Shown: positions 24,001 to 39,000 of the stretch, in pieces
How positions within the stretch are numbered: the first letter of the stretch is position 1
Layout: the number at the start of each line of letters is the position of its first letter
Assembly (NCBI RefSeq): GCF_963924675.1
Contig: NC_089225.1
Location: forward strand, 82,433,951-82,497,950
DNA: 64,000 nucleotides
DNA from: Phocoena phocoena
Taxonomy: Eukaryota; Chordata; Mammalia; Artiodactyla; Phocoenidae
Reading direction: 5' to 3'
Notes under the pieces: generated by a model
What the model was told of the DNA's origin: nothing
Databases searched by the model: none
What the model saw: the letters and a program-made list of their open reading frames with translations, nothing else
Translations under genes and position numbers: made by a program

Positions 24001-27000
24001 CTTCTAACACACCTATATGGGCCTGTCGTCTTAGGAGCTGTGAGGTGAGTTAAAAAATAATCCTTATGTAGATTCACTTAGTTGATTATAACTACAATTC
24101 ATCCCAAAATGTCCACTTTTGAGTACAACTAATAGAAGCTGTATCTGTAATATTTTGTTCATGTTTGTGCTAACTCTTTTATTCCTTAGAGCTTGTAAGC
24201 TCTGTTAAAGCAGAGATCTTATAAATCCCTTCATACTTCACTGTCATTTCGTTTCTTCTCTTACAACTCTTTTCCCTTGTCTTCCATAAAACTTCACTAT
24301 CATGTTTCTCTACTTTTTATCCTTTAATCATTCCTTCTCTTTCTTTGCTTGGCATTTATTTCTTTTCATATTCTCAGCAGAAATTCTTCAAGAGTCACCA
24401 TTTGACCTTGTCTTATTTCTCTACATTTTATCCCTTGTAGAGCTTAACAGCTTTGTTGACTTTCAATTCTCAGTTTTATAAAAATGATCCCCAAATCTCT
24501 ATCACCAGTTCTTTAATTCTGCCCTTGCTTTTGTCCCAGATCTCTAGCTGCTTACTTGAAGCTTTACTTAGATTTCACCTCAAATTCACCATATCTAAAG
24601 AGAAATTATCTGCCATACCACAACTAGCTCTACTTCCTAAATTCCTTGTCTGTGTAATAACAAATACCATCTCCTTAGATACAAAGTTTTAGACTAATTT
24701 CTTCCTTTCCCATATTCAGATAGTCACCTGATTCTTTTAGTTTTTTTCTTTAAAGTGGTTTAAAGGGAGCTTTTCCCACAAACCTTTGTTATCTTGAACT
24801 CAATTATGGTAACAGCCTTCCCATTAATCTCTTTGACTTTTCCATTTCTAGTCCTCACTGTGTAGTTTTCTAAAACTACTTATCTTTAAATATTACTTTC
24901 ATTGTCTTTTCTCACTGCCCAATAAGCTCAGTGTTATTTTTCCACGTCATTTAGCCACTTGTTACTAGCTTTCAAGGTCTTCTATAATCAGGTATCACCT
25001 TATCTTATCCTTTTTTATTTCCTGCTTTTCTCCAATTCATCTTTCATTCATGTTAGCCAAGTATTCCTACTTGGTACACACATTTCAGAATCTTCCTTTA
25101 TCTCCTCCTTCACTTGTTTTTTTTTTTTTTTTTAAACATCTTTATTGGGGTATAATTGCTTTACAATGGTGTGTTAGTTTCTGCTTTATAACAAAGTGAA
25201 TCAGCTATACATATACATATGTTCCCATATGTCTTCCCTCTTGCGTCTCCCTCCCTCCCACTCTCCCCATCCCACCCCTCCAGGCTGTCACAAAGCACCA
25301 AGCTAATATCCCTGTGCCTTGCGGCTGCTTCCCCCCAGCTTCACTTGTTTTTATTTCCATTTCCTAATATGTTATTTTTTCTTCTACTTACCTTTCTAAC
25401 TACTATTCTTCAAATCCCAATGCAAGTCCTATATGTCTTTTCTGTAATAGTCTAATGATTACTTTATCTTTTACCTATTTATCTCTTAAAATTTTATTTA
25501 TGTATTTATTTGGTTGTGCCGGCTCTTAGTTGCGGCAGGCAGGCTCCTTAGTTGCAGCTCACGGGCTCCTTAGTTGTGACATGCGAACTCTTAGTTGCAG
25601 CATGCATGTGGGATCTAGTTCCCTAACCAGGGATCAAACCTGGGGCCCCCTGGATTGGGAGCGCGGAGTCTTATCCACTGTGCCACTGGGGAAGTCCTTA
25701 TTTATCTCTTAAAATTCTTTGATAATTATTACCATTACTATTCTTAATTATTTGCTCGCTTGGGTTGTTCACTATTATATACCTTTTAGACTATACACTT
25801 TTTGAGGAAAAGGACCATGCACTTCTACATATAAACCATACATGGTAATGAGTATTTAATTATTAAAATGCTTCATTGTTTTAAACAAATCTTAAGATAT
25901 GGCAAGGAAAAACATTACTTGAGTTTTAATATTTTGAGAAAATTTCTCATCATGAAGTCTAATGATGTATTACATTTGTTAGGACATTATCACTGTTGTT
26001 GCTTTTCTAAGTGTTACGTACGTATGTATGTATAGACAGTAAGATTTTTTTTCCCTTCACACTTTTTGTTAGTCATAGTTTTTCACTGGTTTCCTAAAGG
26101 TACTATTCTTGTCATTTGATGAGGGTTTTTAACATCATTATTATAAACTTCATGAAATGCTATGGACATTAAAGCATTAGCAATTATGTGGCGAAATTAC
26201 TTCATTTTACACCATGGTACATTGTGTAGCTAATCTAACATCATATATCTTGTAAGAAATTAGTTAAAACTGTCCAGCAGCCTGAATTATCTCAAAGATT
26301 GAAGGATTCTTTTTCTCCAAGCTATATCAATAGTGAAAAACATTTTTGGTTAATGGCTGAAGAAATATTTTCTGCATTTTGCTTAAAAATATTGCTTAGT
26401 AGTCCTTTTTACTTTTTGAATTTCCATTTAAAGGTGTTTTTCTTATAGGCATTTTTTAGATTTGACCAAAATCTGTTAGTTGGACAAATTTCAATACTGC
26501 ATTAAACTTTTATCTCCTGATATGGGTCTGACTGCATTGTACTAATTCCGAATTTTTCCTTTCATTAACAACATTATATGCTGTATTCATTTTATTTGTA
26601 AAAACATGCTATAGCTAGAGTTAATGTTCCTACTTTTATTTGTAGGGATATTTTGATGAGGAAATATCTAGGCTAGAAGAAAATTCATAAGCATGCATTT
26701 TCGTTATTTTTAGGGGAAATTGTAGATAATGTATTGTTTGGAATCAGAATATCTCTTCTTATTATGGCTCAAAGTATACCTACAACAGTGTGTTGATACC
26801 TTCCTTTTGTTAAATGTATTCTTGCCAGGTGAAATGTTTAGTCTAATTAGGAGGAAAAAGATCTCTATTCCACATCTCTGCTCTTATTCCCTATAAGGGA
26901 GAAACATACATGGAATCAATTCTAGGTCTAAATGCATTTCAGTTTAAGAGATCACAGTTAAAAAATTTCTCTGGGTATAGAAAAAGCTTTTCTTCTAGTT

Positions 27001-30000
27001 GAGGGATACTCACAAGGTTGTAGATAGATAATATCAATGTATTTACATGATTTGTTTATACCTTGCCTTATTTCAGGAAGAATTTAAGACAGCTTACAAA
27101 AATACTTAAAAATATATTAGCAAGGTGGAAGTTAAAAGTGGGAGGTAAAGAATAAAGAACAAGAATGGAACCATAAAATGGAAGTAAGAAATGTATATCT
27201 GAATAAGTGATATGTGTGTGAATTTCTACATGCAGAAAATTGGAGATTCATACCGTGGCTACTGTGTAAGTGAGACTGAATTAGAAAGTGTCCTAACATT
27301 TCACAAGCAGCAAACACAGAGTGTTTGGGGGACCCGCCAATCTCCAAGCCCAGCCAAGCCAGCTACACGCTTGATGTGGAAATCCCAGTATGTCCCATAT
27401 GATGGAATCCCATTTGTCAATGCAGGTACTTTTTTAAAGATTTATTTTAAAAAGTTCAGCAGCAGCCATGATCTTTTGTGAAAATGTGGTTTTCCTAAGG
27501 TGATAACATTTTCATTTTGGTAGATGACAACTGACTGTTAATTGGTGAAAATGCATATTAAACTAAAAAGAAAACTTACAGTAAATATAACCAATTATTT
27601 AAGTTGTAAAATTGTATTTTAGTATATTAGGGTAAATAAATAATACTTCATACTGAAAAATAGAAAGTAAAAAATACTTAAATTCCGGGTAGACCTATTT
27701 AATAAAAATCAAACCATAGAGCAGTTTTATTATTTTAAATATGTATAGCTGGTTGGTTTTCTTTTTTTTTTTCCATCCAATCCTGATAGTCTCTCCTTCT
27801 CTCTTGATTTGTCTTTTGGGAAAAAAATCGGTGTCCATTTTATATAGTGTATAACACAGGAGTTACTGTATAGAACTGGTATACAATCTGGAGTTATTAT
27901 ATAGAATTCTAATATTAGGGTTCTCAAGTATCAGATATGTTACATACAGCATTCTCAAACACTGGGCTAGTGTTTACTAAAGCAGTAGAGTTTCAGACAA
28001 TTTCCAGAGAGTCACCCTAGGACTAGTCAGACCCCAAAGAACCTAAGAATAAGTGATTTATTTGAGAAATATGGGGGCATTGATTTAACTAGAAGAGTTG
28101 CAGCCTCATCCTGGACCTCTGAGGGTAAAGAGAACTACTTAGAGGAAGCTGAGATAAATGTAACCCCTTCTGCCCAGGTTTTATTCTCCTCCCCAGTTTA
28201 AATCCCTTCTTAACTCCCCTCAGGCAGCTACTACATGAATTTGGTGTGTATTTTTATACTTTATCATACATGTTTGTATTTATAATAATATATTTTATTG
28301 TCTTGAACATTTTAAAGTATATGTAAGTAATAAACTGTAGATATTCTTAGGTAAACTTTTCACTCATTCTTATTTTTGAAATCGATCCATATTGATAACT
28401 ATAAATTCTAGTTAACCCAATTTAATTATTATATAATTTATCATTATATAATAATCTATTACTTAAATTTGGTCATTCCAGCATATGACCAAACTGCTGT
28501 TATTTTTCTACTAATGATCATTTAGGTTGTTTCCAACTTTTCAATATTACAAAGAATTCTATGGTCTAACCTCCATGATACATGTTTTCTGTTGGAAAGT
28601 TGTAAGTAGTTTACTAGAGTGTGTGTATTAAAGTGGAATTACTTTACAAGATTATCTCAAGTTGCTCTCTAAGGTGGTGTTCAGGTCCAAAATCTCAACT
28701 TTTTTTTCCCAAATGTATTTCAGATTTCTGTATTTTTGGACTATAATATGGTAATATTACAGAATACTCCTAGCAAGTATTCCATAGACAATATCACATA
28801 ATCAAACACAGTAATTCATTATGCATAGCCACACTAAAAGGAATAAAGGCTATAAATAGCCTCATAAAGTTCAGGTCAGGTTTTGCAGCCAAATGTATTC
28901 TAAAAATTTTTGTTTTCCATGCTTTTTAAATATGAGAATCATACATGAGGGATTGACAACCTGTATCAATTTTTAGTCCTTTGAGCAATGTATGAAAATT
29001 TCCCTTTCCCACATTCATTCTGTGATTTGACATTGTCAGATTTTAAAAAATCTTTATGCTATGGGAATTTTCATATGCATATCAAAGTAGAGGTAATAAT
29101 GTATGAAATCTCATAACTCCGTGTATGCATCATCCAGCTTCAACAAGTATCAGCATGTGGTCAATCTTGTGTCATTTATACCCCTACCCACTTCTTCAGG
29201 AAATTCCAGATATCATTTCGTCTATAATTACTAACGATGATTTTACAGGAAATTCCAGATATTGTTTCATCAATAATTACTAAAAGTATATAAGGTATTT
29301 AAGGTATTAAAGTGTATATCTGAAATATAAGGATATCCCATTATCCCACTTTAAAAAATTAACAGTAATTTCTATTTTTTTTTTACTGTTCTAATTTTTA
29401 ATTTTTTGGCCACGCTGCATGGCATGTGGAATCTTAGTTCCCCAACGCCCCCTGCAGTGGAAGCGTGGAGTCTTAACCACTGGACCACCAAAGAAGTCCG
29501 AACAGTAATTTCCTAATATCATAAGTTGTCCATTGTTCACATTTCTCCACTTACCGTAATTCTTTTTGCAGAGGTTTGTATAAATTCACATGCAAACCAA
29601 GTTTATGGATCAAATTTGGTTAAGTTACCAAGTTTATGGATCAAATTTGGTTAAGTTTCTTCTCATCTAAAAACTTCTCTCCTCTTTTCCCCCAGGTAGT
29701 TTGTCCTGTACACTTTGCCATATTCAGGATTTTGCTGATTCTATCTCTGGTGTTTTTTAACATGTTCTTTTATCTCCTGTATTTCCTGTAATCTGTTAGA
29801 TGTATGAGTTTGATTAAATGAAGATTTAATCTTGATTAAAGTATTTTGCAAGAATACTTCATAGGTGTGCTGTGTACTTCTTGTCACTACCTATGTAGCA
29901 TTTTTAACTGTAAGAGTGATCAGTGGATTCAGTTGTTTTAGAGTATTGTCAAATTTTTTATGTTTACCAATTTGAAGAGTGTGAGAGAGTATCTTACTAT

Positions 30001-33000
30001 TGTTTTATTTTTTTTAATTAATTAATTTTTGGCTGTGTTGAGTCTTTGTTGCTGCACATGGGCTTTCTGTAGTTGCGGCGAGTGGGGGCTACTCTTCATT
30101 GCGGTGTGTGGGCTTCTCATTGTGGTGGCTTCTCTTGTTGTGGAGCACGGACTCTAGGCGTGTGGGCTTCAGTAGTTGTGGCAACGCGGGCTCAGTAGTT
30201 ATGGCTCGCGGGCTCTAGAATGCAGGCTCAGTAGTTGTTGCGCACGGGCTTAGTTGCTCCGCGGCATGTGGGATCTTCCCGGACCAGGACTCAAACCCAT
30301 GTCTCCTGCATTGGCAGGTGGACTCTTAACCAGTGTGCCACCAGCGAAGTCCTTAGTATTGTTTCAATTTGCATTTCCCTGTTTACTAGTGAAGTTGAGC
30401 GTCTTTTTATTGTTTATTTAATATCCTTTTGTTTCCTTTCTGAATTGCCTATTCATAGTCTTTGCCCATTTTTCTGTTTGGTAGTTAGTTTTTATTTTTA
30501 AATTATTTATGGTTCTTTATATTCTGCATATTAATTCTTTATTTTATGTATTATAAAATATTGTCTCTCAAACTGTGATTTTCCTCTTACCATCATTTAG
30601 AAGAAGTTAGTTATCAGCCTTATCAACACTTTTATTCATGATTGGTGTTTTTCAGGGTTTTAAAAAATATATATTTATTTATTTATTTGGCTGCATTGGG
30701 TCTTAGTTGTGGCACGCAGGATCTTGCGGCACGCGGGCTCTTCGTTGTGGCACGTGGGCTTCTCTCTAGTTGTGCTGTGCAGGCTCTAGAGCATGTAGGC
30801 TCAGTGGTTGCAGCTTGTGGGCACTCTGGTTGTGATGTGTGGGCTCTAGAGCACGTGGGCTCTGTTGTTGCTTGCCCTGCGACATGTGGGATCTTAGTTC
30901 CCCGACCAGTGATCAAATCTGTGTCCTCTGCATTGGAAAGTGGATTCTATCACTGGGCCATCAGCGAAGTCCCTGGGGTTTTGGGTTTTATATTTGAAAA
31001 GTTTGCTGTACCCTACATAGATTAGGATATCCAACTTAAAATCCTAGATTGTATAGTTCTCACATCTGCTTATTTGTGTTATCTATGGTACTGTAACAAA
31101 TTACCCCAAATGTGGTGGTTGAAAACAACAAATATTTATTGTCTCACAGTTTCTATGGGTCAAGAATCCAAGAGCAGCTTAACAAGGTGGTTCTGCCCCA
31201 GGTTCTCTCACAAGACTGCAGTTAAGATGTTGGCTGGATCTGCCGTCATCTCAGGACTTGACTAGGGGAGGATCTGCTCATGTTGGCAGGCCTTATTCCT
31301 TGCCAGGTGGGCCTCTTCACAGAGCTGTCTCACCACATGATATCTCATTTCACCAGGAGAGAGCAATCCAAGCAAGAGCAAGAAAGTACCCAAGATGGAA
31401 GTCACAGTCTTTTTATAACCTAATATCAAAAATAACATCCTGTCACTTCTGCCATGTTCAGTAGAAGTAAGTTAGTAAGTCTAGCTCATGCCCAAGGGGA
31501 GGGGATTACCAAGGGCATGAGTACTAAGAGGCAGAGATCATTGGGAGCCATCTTAGAGGCTGGTAATCACATTATTCTAACAGCTCAAATAGAAATAAGG
31601 AATTATAAAAGGAAATAAAATTTTAAATGATATTAATATTTACTAACAAATGTAGCATTTGCTAATTTCTACTTATAAAGTAGTAAATTTTATTATTAAA
31701 AACCATACATATGTAAATACCAGTTGACAGTCAGTAAATGTGGTATTTGCTAATTTCCTTATCATAATGCGGTACATTTGGTAGCTTTTACAATAAACTT
31801 TTAAATTTATGTGTTTGTACATCTTAGTAAGTCTTACTGATGTTTTCTTTCCTTAAGGTTGTATAATTGGAAGTATAGATTTTGTCATTGCCACCTCCAA
31901 GTTATTTTTAATCTAGTGTCCAGAACAGATGGATACTTGAATTAAATATCAATAGTTGGTTTTGGCCCACAGGGAGTAGAGCTGTGGTAATGGAGTGTCA
32001 GTATGGGCCAAGAAGAAAAGGTTTCCAGTTAAAAAAAATCAGTGAGCAGGAAAGCAGGTCTTGTCAGCTCTACAAAGCTACTTGTCCAGCCCGGTAAGCT
32101 TTATTTTCTTTTATTTCTTTTTTATTAAGTACTTATTTTTGGATAGCTAATATGCACATTTTTATTAAGTTTAAGCAGTGCCAAAAGCATACAGTGAAAT
32201 CTGTTTCCTCTTACCCCTGCTTCCTATGTCCCACTTTAAGGCAACAACTCTTACCAGTTTCTTGAGTAACCTTGCAAAGATATTCTGTGTATATGCATAT
32301 AGGTATATACTCTACCGTCATAAATGTTGAAGATCTCAGTAAAGATTACTAATATTTTCTTTCCTTAAATTCGGGTAGTAGCATACCTTCTTTCCGGCTA
32401 TGAATTCACATTGATACATTTCCATTCTGAATGCCTATTGTAGTTATTTGCTGCACAGCTATTATGCTTCATACTAGTGTGAATGTAGAGATATATACTA
32501 CTCTACATTTAAAAAAAATTTTTATTGAAGAATAGTTGATTTACAATGTTGTGTTAATTTCTGCTTTACAGCAAAGTGATTCAGTTATACGTATAAATAT
32601 TCTTCTTCATATTCTTTTCCATTATGGTTTATCACAGGATATTGATATAGTTCCCTGTGCTATACAGTAGGACCTTGTTTTACTCTATTTTTTTCATTCT
32701 CAGTATATCTCAAAGTTGGCTCCATGTCTATATTTAAATGAACTGATTACTTCTTTTTATTGATTGATCAACTGATTTTAAAAAGTGAGATAAAATTGAC
32801 ATATAAATTATGTTATTTTCATGCTTCCTTCTTTTTAATAGGTATATAATATCTCATTTATAGATGAATTATCATTTACTTAATTAGTCCTCCAACAATG
32901 GACATGTAGGCTCTGGAAAATATTCTTTATTATTATATACAAAGCTTCAGCTAATAACATTGTACCTATTTGTACACTTGTGTAAGTATATTGATGGAAT

Positions 33001-36000
33001 AAATTCCTTGAAATGAAATTGCTAGGGCAAGTGTTGCGTTCTTTTTAAATGTTGACAGGTGTTGCAGAGTTGCTTTGTAGAGTGATTTTACCAATTATAT
33101 TCATACCAGCAATGTAGAAGACCGGCAGAGTAAGTTTTAGGTAGAATAGGACTACTGAGTAGTCATTGCTGTGGCTGAGAATGAAAAATGTTCACCAATA
33201 AAAGATTTTTGTTCTTTACTAATATTCTTTTTTCACACATTGAAAGTGTTTTAAATCATAAGATAAAATTTTTAAATAACACGTAAATGTTGGATTTAGT
33301 TGAGCTTTGAAACATTTTATTTTAGCATTACATCTCATATCACAAACCCCAGCATTCTCAAGAAGTTTTTAAAGCCAGTTACGAAGACTTTTCATGTTTA
33401 ATCTGATAATGATAACTTTAGACAATATTTAAACCTGACCAATAAACAAAACTTTGCTTTTAAATATAAGCAGTGTAGACCATTAAACAAAACATTGCTT
33501 TTAAATATGAGCAATGTAGAACTTTAGATATAACTTGGGAGAAAATCGATACGTGAAGAGATAATTTTATTCTCTATCATTCTATAAGTACTTTTTGAGT
33601 ATCTGCTCTGTGCCCAGCAACAACATTGGGTGCCATGGGAAGGAGGGGAGACTAAAAGAGGTATATGATTTTATTTAATCATGGGAAACTTAAAATATTG
33701 TTGGGGTAGATCAGGAAGCAACAAACTATAAGAGAACATAATAGTATTGTATATGATGTTAAATGTGTGGATTAGCTAACTGTCTTCAGAGAAGGAATAT
33801 ATCCTAGCAAACTCATTAACAGGAAAGAAAATGGAACGTAACCTGGATACTGAAGTTTAGATTGAATTTGATAGGTAGAGAATTAGAAGGAAGATATGGT
33901 AGGGTACGAGAATGATATAAAGCAAGATATAGCATGATTGTGTATTTGGTATCAGAGGAGGAAGGAACATTGAGATGATAAACTTCACAGGAAAAGCAGT
34001 TTTATATTTGTAGTGATGAAAAGATGGGTAAATAAATTAGAATCATATAGAATGCCTTGAATGCTAAGAAATTTGTGCTTGATTAAAGAACAGATAGATT
34101 CTTCAACAGAGAAGTACAAATGCAAAGAATTATTGTGGCATTGATATATCTAGTGGATTTAAGAAATGGAAGACTGGAGGCCTAGAGGCTCCAGAAGGCA
34201 GGTAGTAAAGTAATCCAGGTGTGAGGTGTTTACAGCTTCAGGGAGAATGGAGAAGAGACAGATCCAGAAAAAAAAAAGTTAATATTCATAATATTTAGAC
34301 ATTTTTACTAAAGTAATGATTATTAAATTGCTGAGTATTATACACTGAAAATATGGCATATCTTTCACATAATTATCTGAATGCTTTCTAGATTAATCGA
34401 ATTTTCTCTAAACTCTGCTAAACTAATGCTAAAGTAAACTTGTGGTTGATAAGTTAGTCTTGAGGTATAGTATAATGAAAACAATTCTTCTTTTTCTTAT
34501 AAAAAGGATTTACATTAAAAAGGTACAGAAATTTCCTGAATATAGAGTTCCTACAGACCCCAAAATTGACAGGAAAATAATCCGAATGGAGCAGGAAAAA
34601 GCCTTTAACATGCTAAAGAAGAACTTGGTAGATGCTGGTGGTGTTCTTAGGTATGACATTTATATTGTTCTTTTATTTTACAAATTACTTCGCTCCATTT
34701 GGAAGAATTCTGTAATAAGAGAAATTATTATGTTTCCCAATTATTTCATTAAGAAATGGTTTTTATAAGGTAGATAGATGTCTTATTAGTTGCTCCCTAG
34801 GTATTAAAATGATTTACCACTGTATAAGCAATTGAGTTTATCGTCCAAATGTGAATAATTTTAACCAAAGCATTCTTTATACCATGTGGAAGTTTTTTCC
34901 CCAAATGATAAATACATATTTAGCAACACATTTTATTATATATTTAGTACGTTTTTTCAGATACTTATTAGGAACTGAACTTGCAGTCACCTACATATAT
35001 TTTTTAAACCCATCTTTGATTACTTATGGCAGCCATAAGCCCTATATAAGCCCTATATAAAATTCCATTTTATATCTTTTATGCTTCAGGTTTTAAATAA
35101 GAAATATTTAAATATTTAAATATTTCTTATTTAGAGAAATAAGCTTTCTTTCTTACTTTCCTTTATGTGCTGGTCCAGGTGAAGAATTTATAAGGGGGTT
35201 AAGTGTATGGAATACAGTTTTTATGTGATCTTTAGAAAAAGTTTCAGATATATGAAAAATAAATACAGTCAATAATTAGACTCTTCAGTTTGGAGAACAT
35301 TTTGTATAATTTTTAGGTAGGCTCCGTTTCATGCAATATCAGGCAGTGCAAGCATTTTGTATAAAGATATTTATTAAAACTGTATCCTATCAGATCAGTT
35401 CATTTTCCTAGAATCTGTTTTACTGCATGGCTGTAAGAAATCTGTGTTCACCTTTTAGTTGATTCTCTTGCTCATTGGGGCAAAAGGAGCTGGAGGGCTA
35501 TGGGGACAGTATGTTGAGTTCCTGTCTGAGAAGATTCCCTCACGTAGCTCGATCTTCGTAGGCACTAAATTATATCCACTCTTTGGTTAGGAGGATTATA
35601 CGTACAACACAGAAGTTGTAATTTGGGAACAAAATGGTAGAAGAACGGGAAAATACACAATTCAAAAGATGATTTTAAAATCTCATTATTTTGAGGTAAA
35701 GTTTACTTAATATGAAATTTTAAATACCATTTTCATGTATACCTAAATCTTGCACCCTCCTTAACTTTACAGACATAGTAAAAGTCTATAAAGGTTTATA
35801 AAGATTTTTATTTAATTGGGTATAAAGCCAATCTTAGAAGAGTTAAGACAGAACATTTTAACTTTTATTTATATTTATTTAATTTACTTAAAAATTTTAA
35901 ATTTATTTAATATATAATCATAATTTTTCTTAAACGATGATTCCTTCTCCTGATGAGTATTAACATAAGTAACTATGATGTTGCTTTTTTTTTTTTTAAT

Positions 36001-39000
36001 TTATTTATTTTTGGCTGTGTTGGGTCTTCGTTTCTGTGCGAGGGCTTTCTCTAGTTGCGGCAAGCGGGGGCCACTCTTCATCACGGTGCGTGGGCCTCTC
36101 ACTATCGCGGCCTCTCTTGTTGCGGAGCACAGGCTCCAGATGCGCAGGCTGAGTAGTTGTGGCTCACGGGCCTAGTTGCTCCGTGGCGTGTGGGATCTTC
36201 CCAGACCAGGGCTCGAACCCGTGTCCCCTGCATTGGCAGGCAGATTCTCAACCACTACACCACCAGGGAAGGCCTGATTCTTGCCTTTGTCTAGTAATAT
36301 AATTTTAAATATTTTTTCTTGTCAGGTGGTATGTACAGTTACCTACTCAGCAAGCTCATCAGTATCACGAATTAGAGACTCCCTGCCTCGCTTTATCACC
36401 TTCCCCTTTTCCTATGTCTTCTCTTGAAGAAGAGGAAACTGCAGTTAGAGATGAGAACTGTACATTACCCTCACGTCTGCATCCTCAAGTAGCACATAAA
36501 ATTCAAGAACTAGTATCACAGGGAATACAGCAAGTGTATGCAGTAAGGAAACAGCTAAGGTATAGTAGAAACAAGTTGTTCTTTTTCATTTCTGTTTGTT
36601 GGTTTAAATAATACACTTAATATTATAGACATTTTCCAGGATATAGGCTATCAGAGTAGATAAGGAATATAGTTTATTAATTTATTAAAATAATCTTATT
36701 TATGAACTGATCATTTTTCTGCAGATGCTTGGCAAGCCATAAGTAATGATTCGAATTACTCATTTGAGATATTCCATTCAGATTTGGCAAATTGGACTAT
36801 TTCTAAATGATATATACATTGAATTATGTACTAAATACCTTTACAGAAAAAAATTTGTAGAAAAGATTTTAAAACGTGGGCCAAGATACTTTTTAACCTG
36901 TTTGAAATGCAATTAAATTTTATTACAACAAAAGAATGTGGATAGTTTTTTTGTTTAATGAAATTTTATAGATAGTACTCTGGTCTAATTTTATTGATAC
37001 TCAGGATATAATAATTATTATGTGGCACTTAGTATGTATGTGCCAGCTATTGTGCTAAGCACTTATAGGTATGATCTCGTTTATTCTTATGACTCATGAA
37101 GTTTGTGTACTTATCCTCATTCTGCAGATGAGGAAATGGAGACTCAGGGTGGTTAAAGATATACAGGCAGAACTGAAATCTAGGTCTGACTACAGCCTGT
37201 GCTCTCCAGCATGATTTCTGCTACTTAACTGACCTTATTCCTTCTGGTTATTGTGTAGTCTGATCTGAACAACACAATGAGTATTTCCGAGGACTATTTC
37301 TTAATTAATACATGACTTTTCTATTTAGCAGCTTTCTTAGACATTTTATGTTTATTTTCATTGGGGCATTCTTAGAACAGAGCCAAAGTTTGGTAAGCCA
37401 TCCACTATTTTACTAAACCTATATTGTAAAAACAGAGGTATAATACAGCTCTTCAATGTGGTCTACTGAATGTAATGCACAAAGAATATGTATATTGAAT
37501 TTTATCATTTCTTTTATATCTTTATTTTTTATAACCATCGTATGGCAATGCTGCCTTTTATTTCTATCTTCTCATTTGTCTACTTGTAAAATTTGAGCAG
37601 ACGTATTTCATATATTAATTGATGACTTTTGAAAGCAATGAAACATGATGTTTATATGTATAACTTTGGTATAGGCCCAGTCTCCCTTACTTACTAGCTA
37701 GGTGTATAACTTTGGGAAAATGATTGGGTTGGCCAAAAAGTTCATTCGGATTTTTTCCTAACAGCTTACGAAAACCCAAACGAACTTCTTGGCCAAAGCA
37801 ATACTTACCTTCTGTAGCCCTCAGTTCTCTCATCTGTAAAGTGGGAATGATGATTATACTTACCTCACAGGATTATAGTGTGGGTTAAAGGAGATACTAG
37901 ATGTGAAGTGTTCAGTGCAGTGCCAGGCATTCAAAAACATATTATATTTAAATTGAAAATAGTGATTTCGTTAAATTCATAAAAATATCAAAGCTCATTC
38001 TAAGATATATAGGTGTTTAACCAATGAAAATATTACATTTCTTTAATCTGCATGAATTCCATGACTTAATGTATGGGAAAAAAGTGGAAAAATATAAATT
38101 ACTTATAAAGCTGTAAACCATACTTAGAAGTTTATACTAAAAGAGAACTCTTCGTCATTTGAGCTGAATTAGATTGCTAGATTGTTTATGTTTTTATTCT
38201 GTTTTATATTCTCCATAGAAAATTTGTGGAAAGGGAACTGTTCAAACCTGATGAGGTACCTGAAAGACATAATTTATCCTTTTTTCCAACTGTAAATGAT
38301 ATAAAAAATCACATCCATGAGGTACAGAAATCCTTGAGAAATGGAGATAATGTATATAACTCAGAGATTATTCCAGCAACGGTATGATTACAACTGTAAT
38401 TCCTTGTTTTATTACAACAATCTTTCTCAGCTGATGAATGATTGCTATTAGGCCATAAAAGTAACTGTGATATAAGGAAAAATGATAGTATCTTTTTCTC
38501 AAAATGTGAACACTATGAACTCTCAGATAATGATTTGACTAAAATATTTTTTATTACTCTCACAAGAAGAAATATCAGCGAATTTCTAACCCTGACTATA
38601 ATAACAATAGTAATCTTCACTTAAACACATATTATCTCTGTAAAAAGTATATCTTATTCATTTAACAGATATTTATTGAGTACATACTGTGTTTATCTCC
38701 ACCTCTTTTTAAAATTTCAATAGAAGCAAGTTTAAATAGAATAGTTCAGAGTTGAATACACAAAGTGATGATGTTGGTTCTATATGCCGTCTATGGATAT
38801 AAAGTTTACCTCACACTGTGATACTGTAGCTTTCTCCAGAAAAGTGGCCATTTCTATGAAAATTTTGCCTAATCTGAAGAGATTAATGTAGTTACCCAGG
38901 AACTGCTAATTGTAATACAAGCAGTGATTTTGGCATTAAAATCTCAAGTAGCAGTATTCTTTTCTCTATACATTTTTACTCTCTAAATTCAGTAACTGAA

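Larger units (their letters stand above)
28200..30000 (-). mobile_element. Ancient L1M-type LINE remnants, antisense
   Basis: Text such as ccatcacccagcttcaaca-like (29128-29150) and aggttgtttccaacttt (28525) resembles old L1 ORF2 / 3' UTR. Boundaries uncertain. Confidence 0.5.

Noticed and set aside
34442..34768. A 108-codon open frame around CARF exon 8
   Set aside because: Read-through of intron on both sides of a real 144-nt exon.
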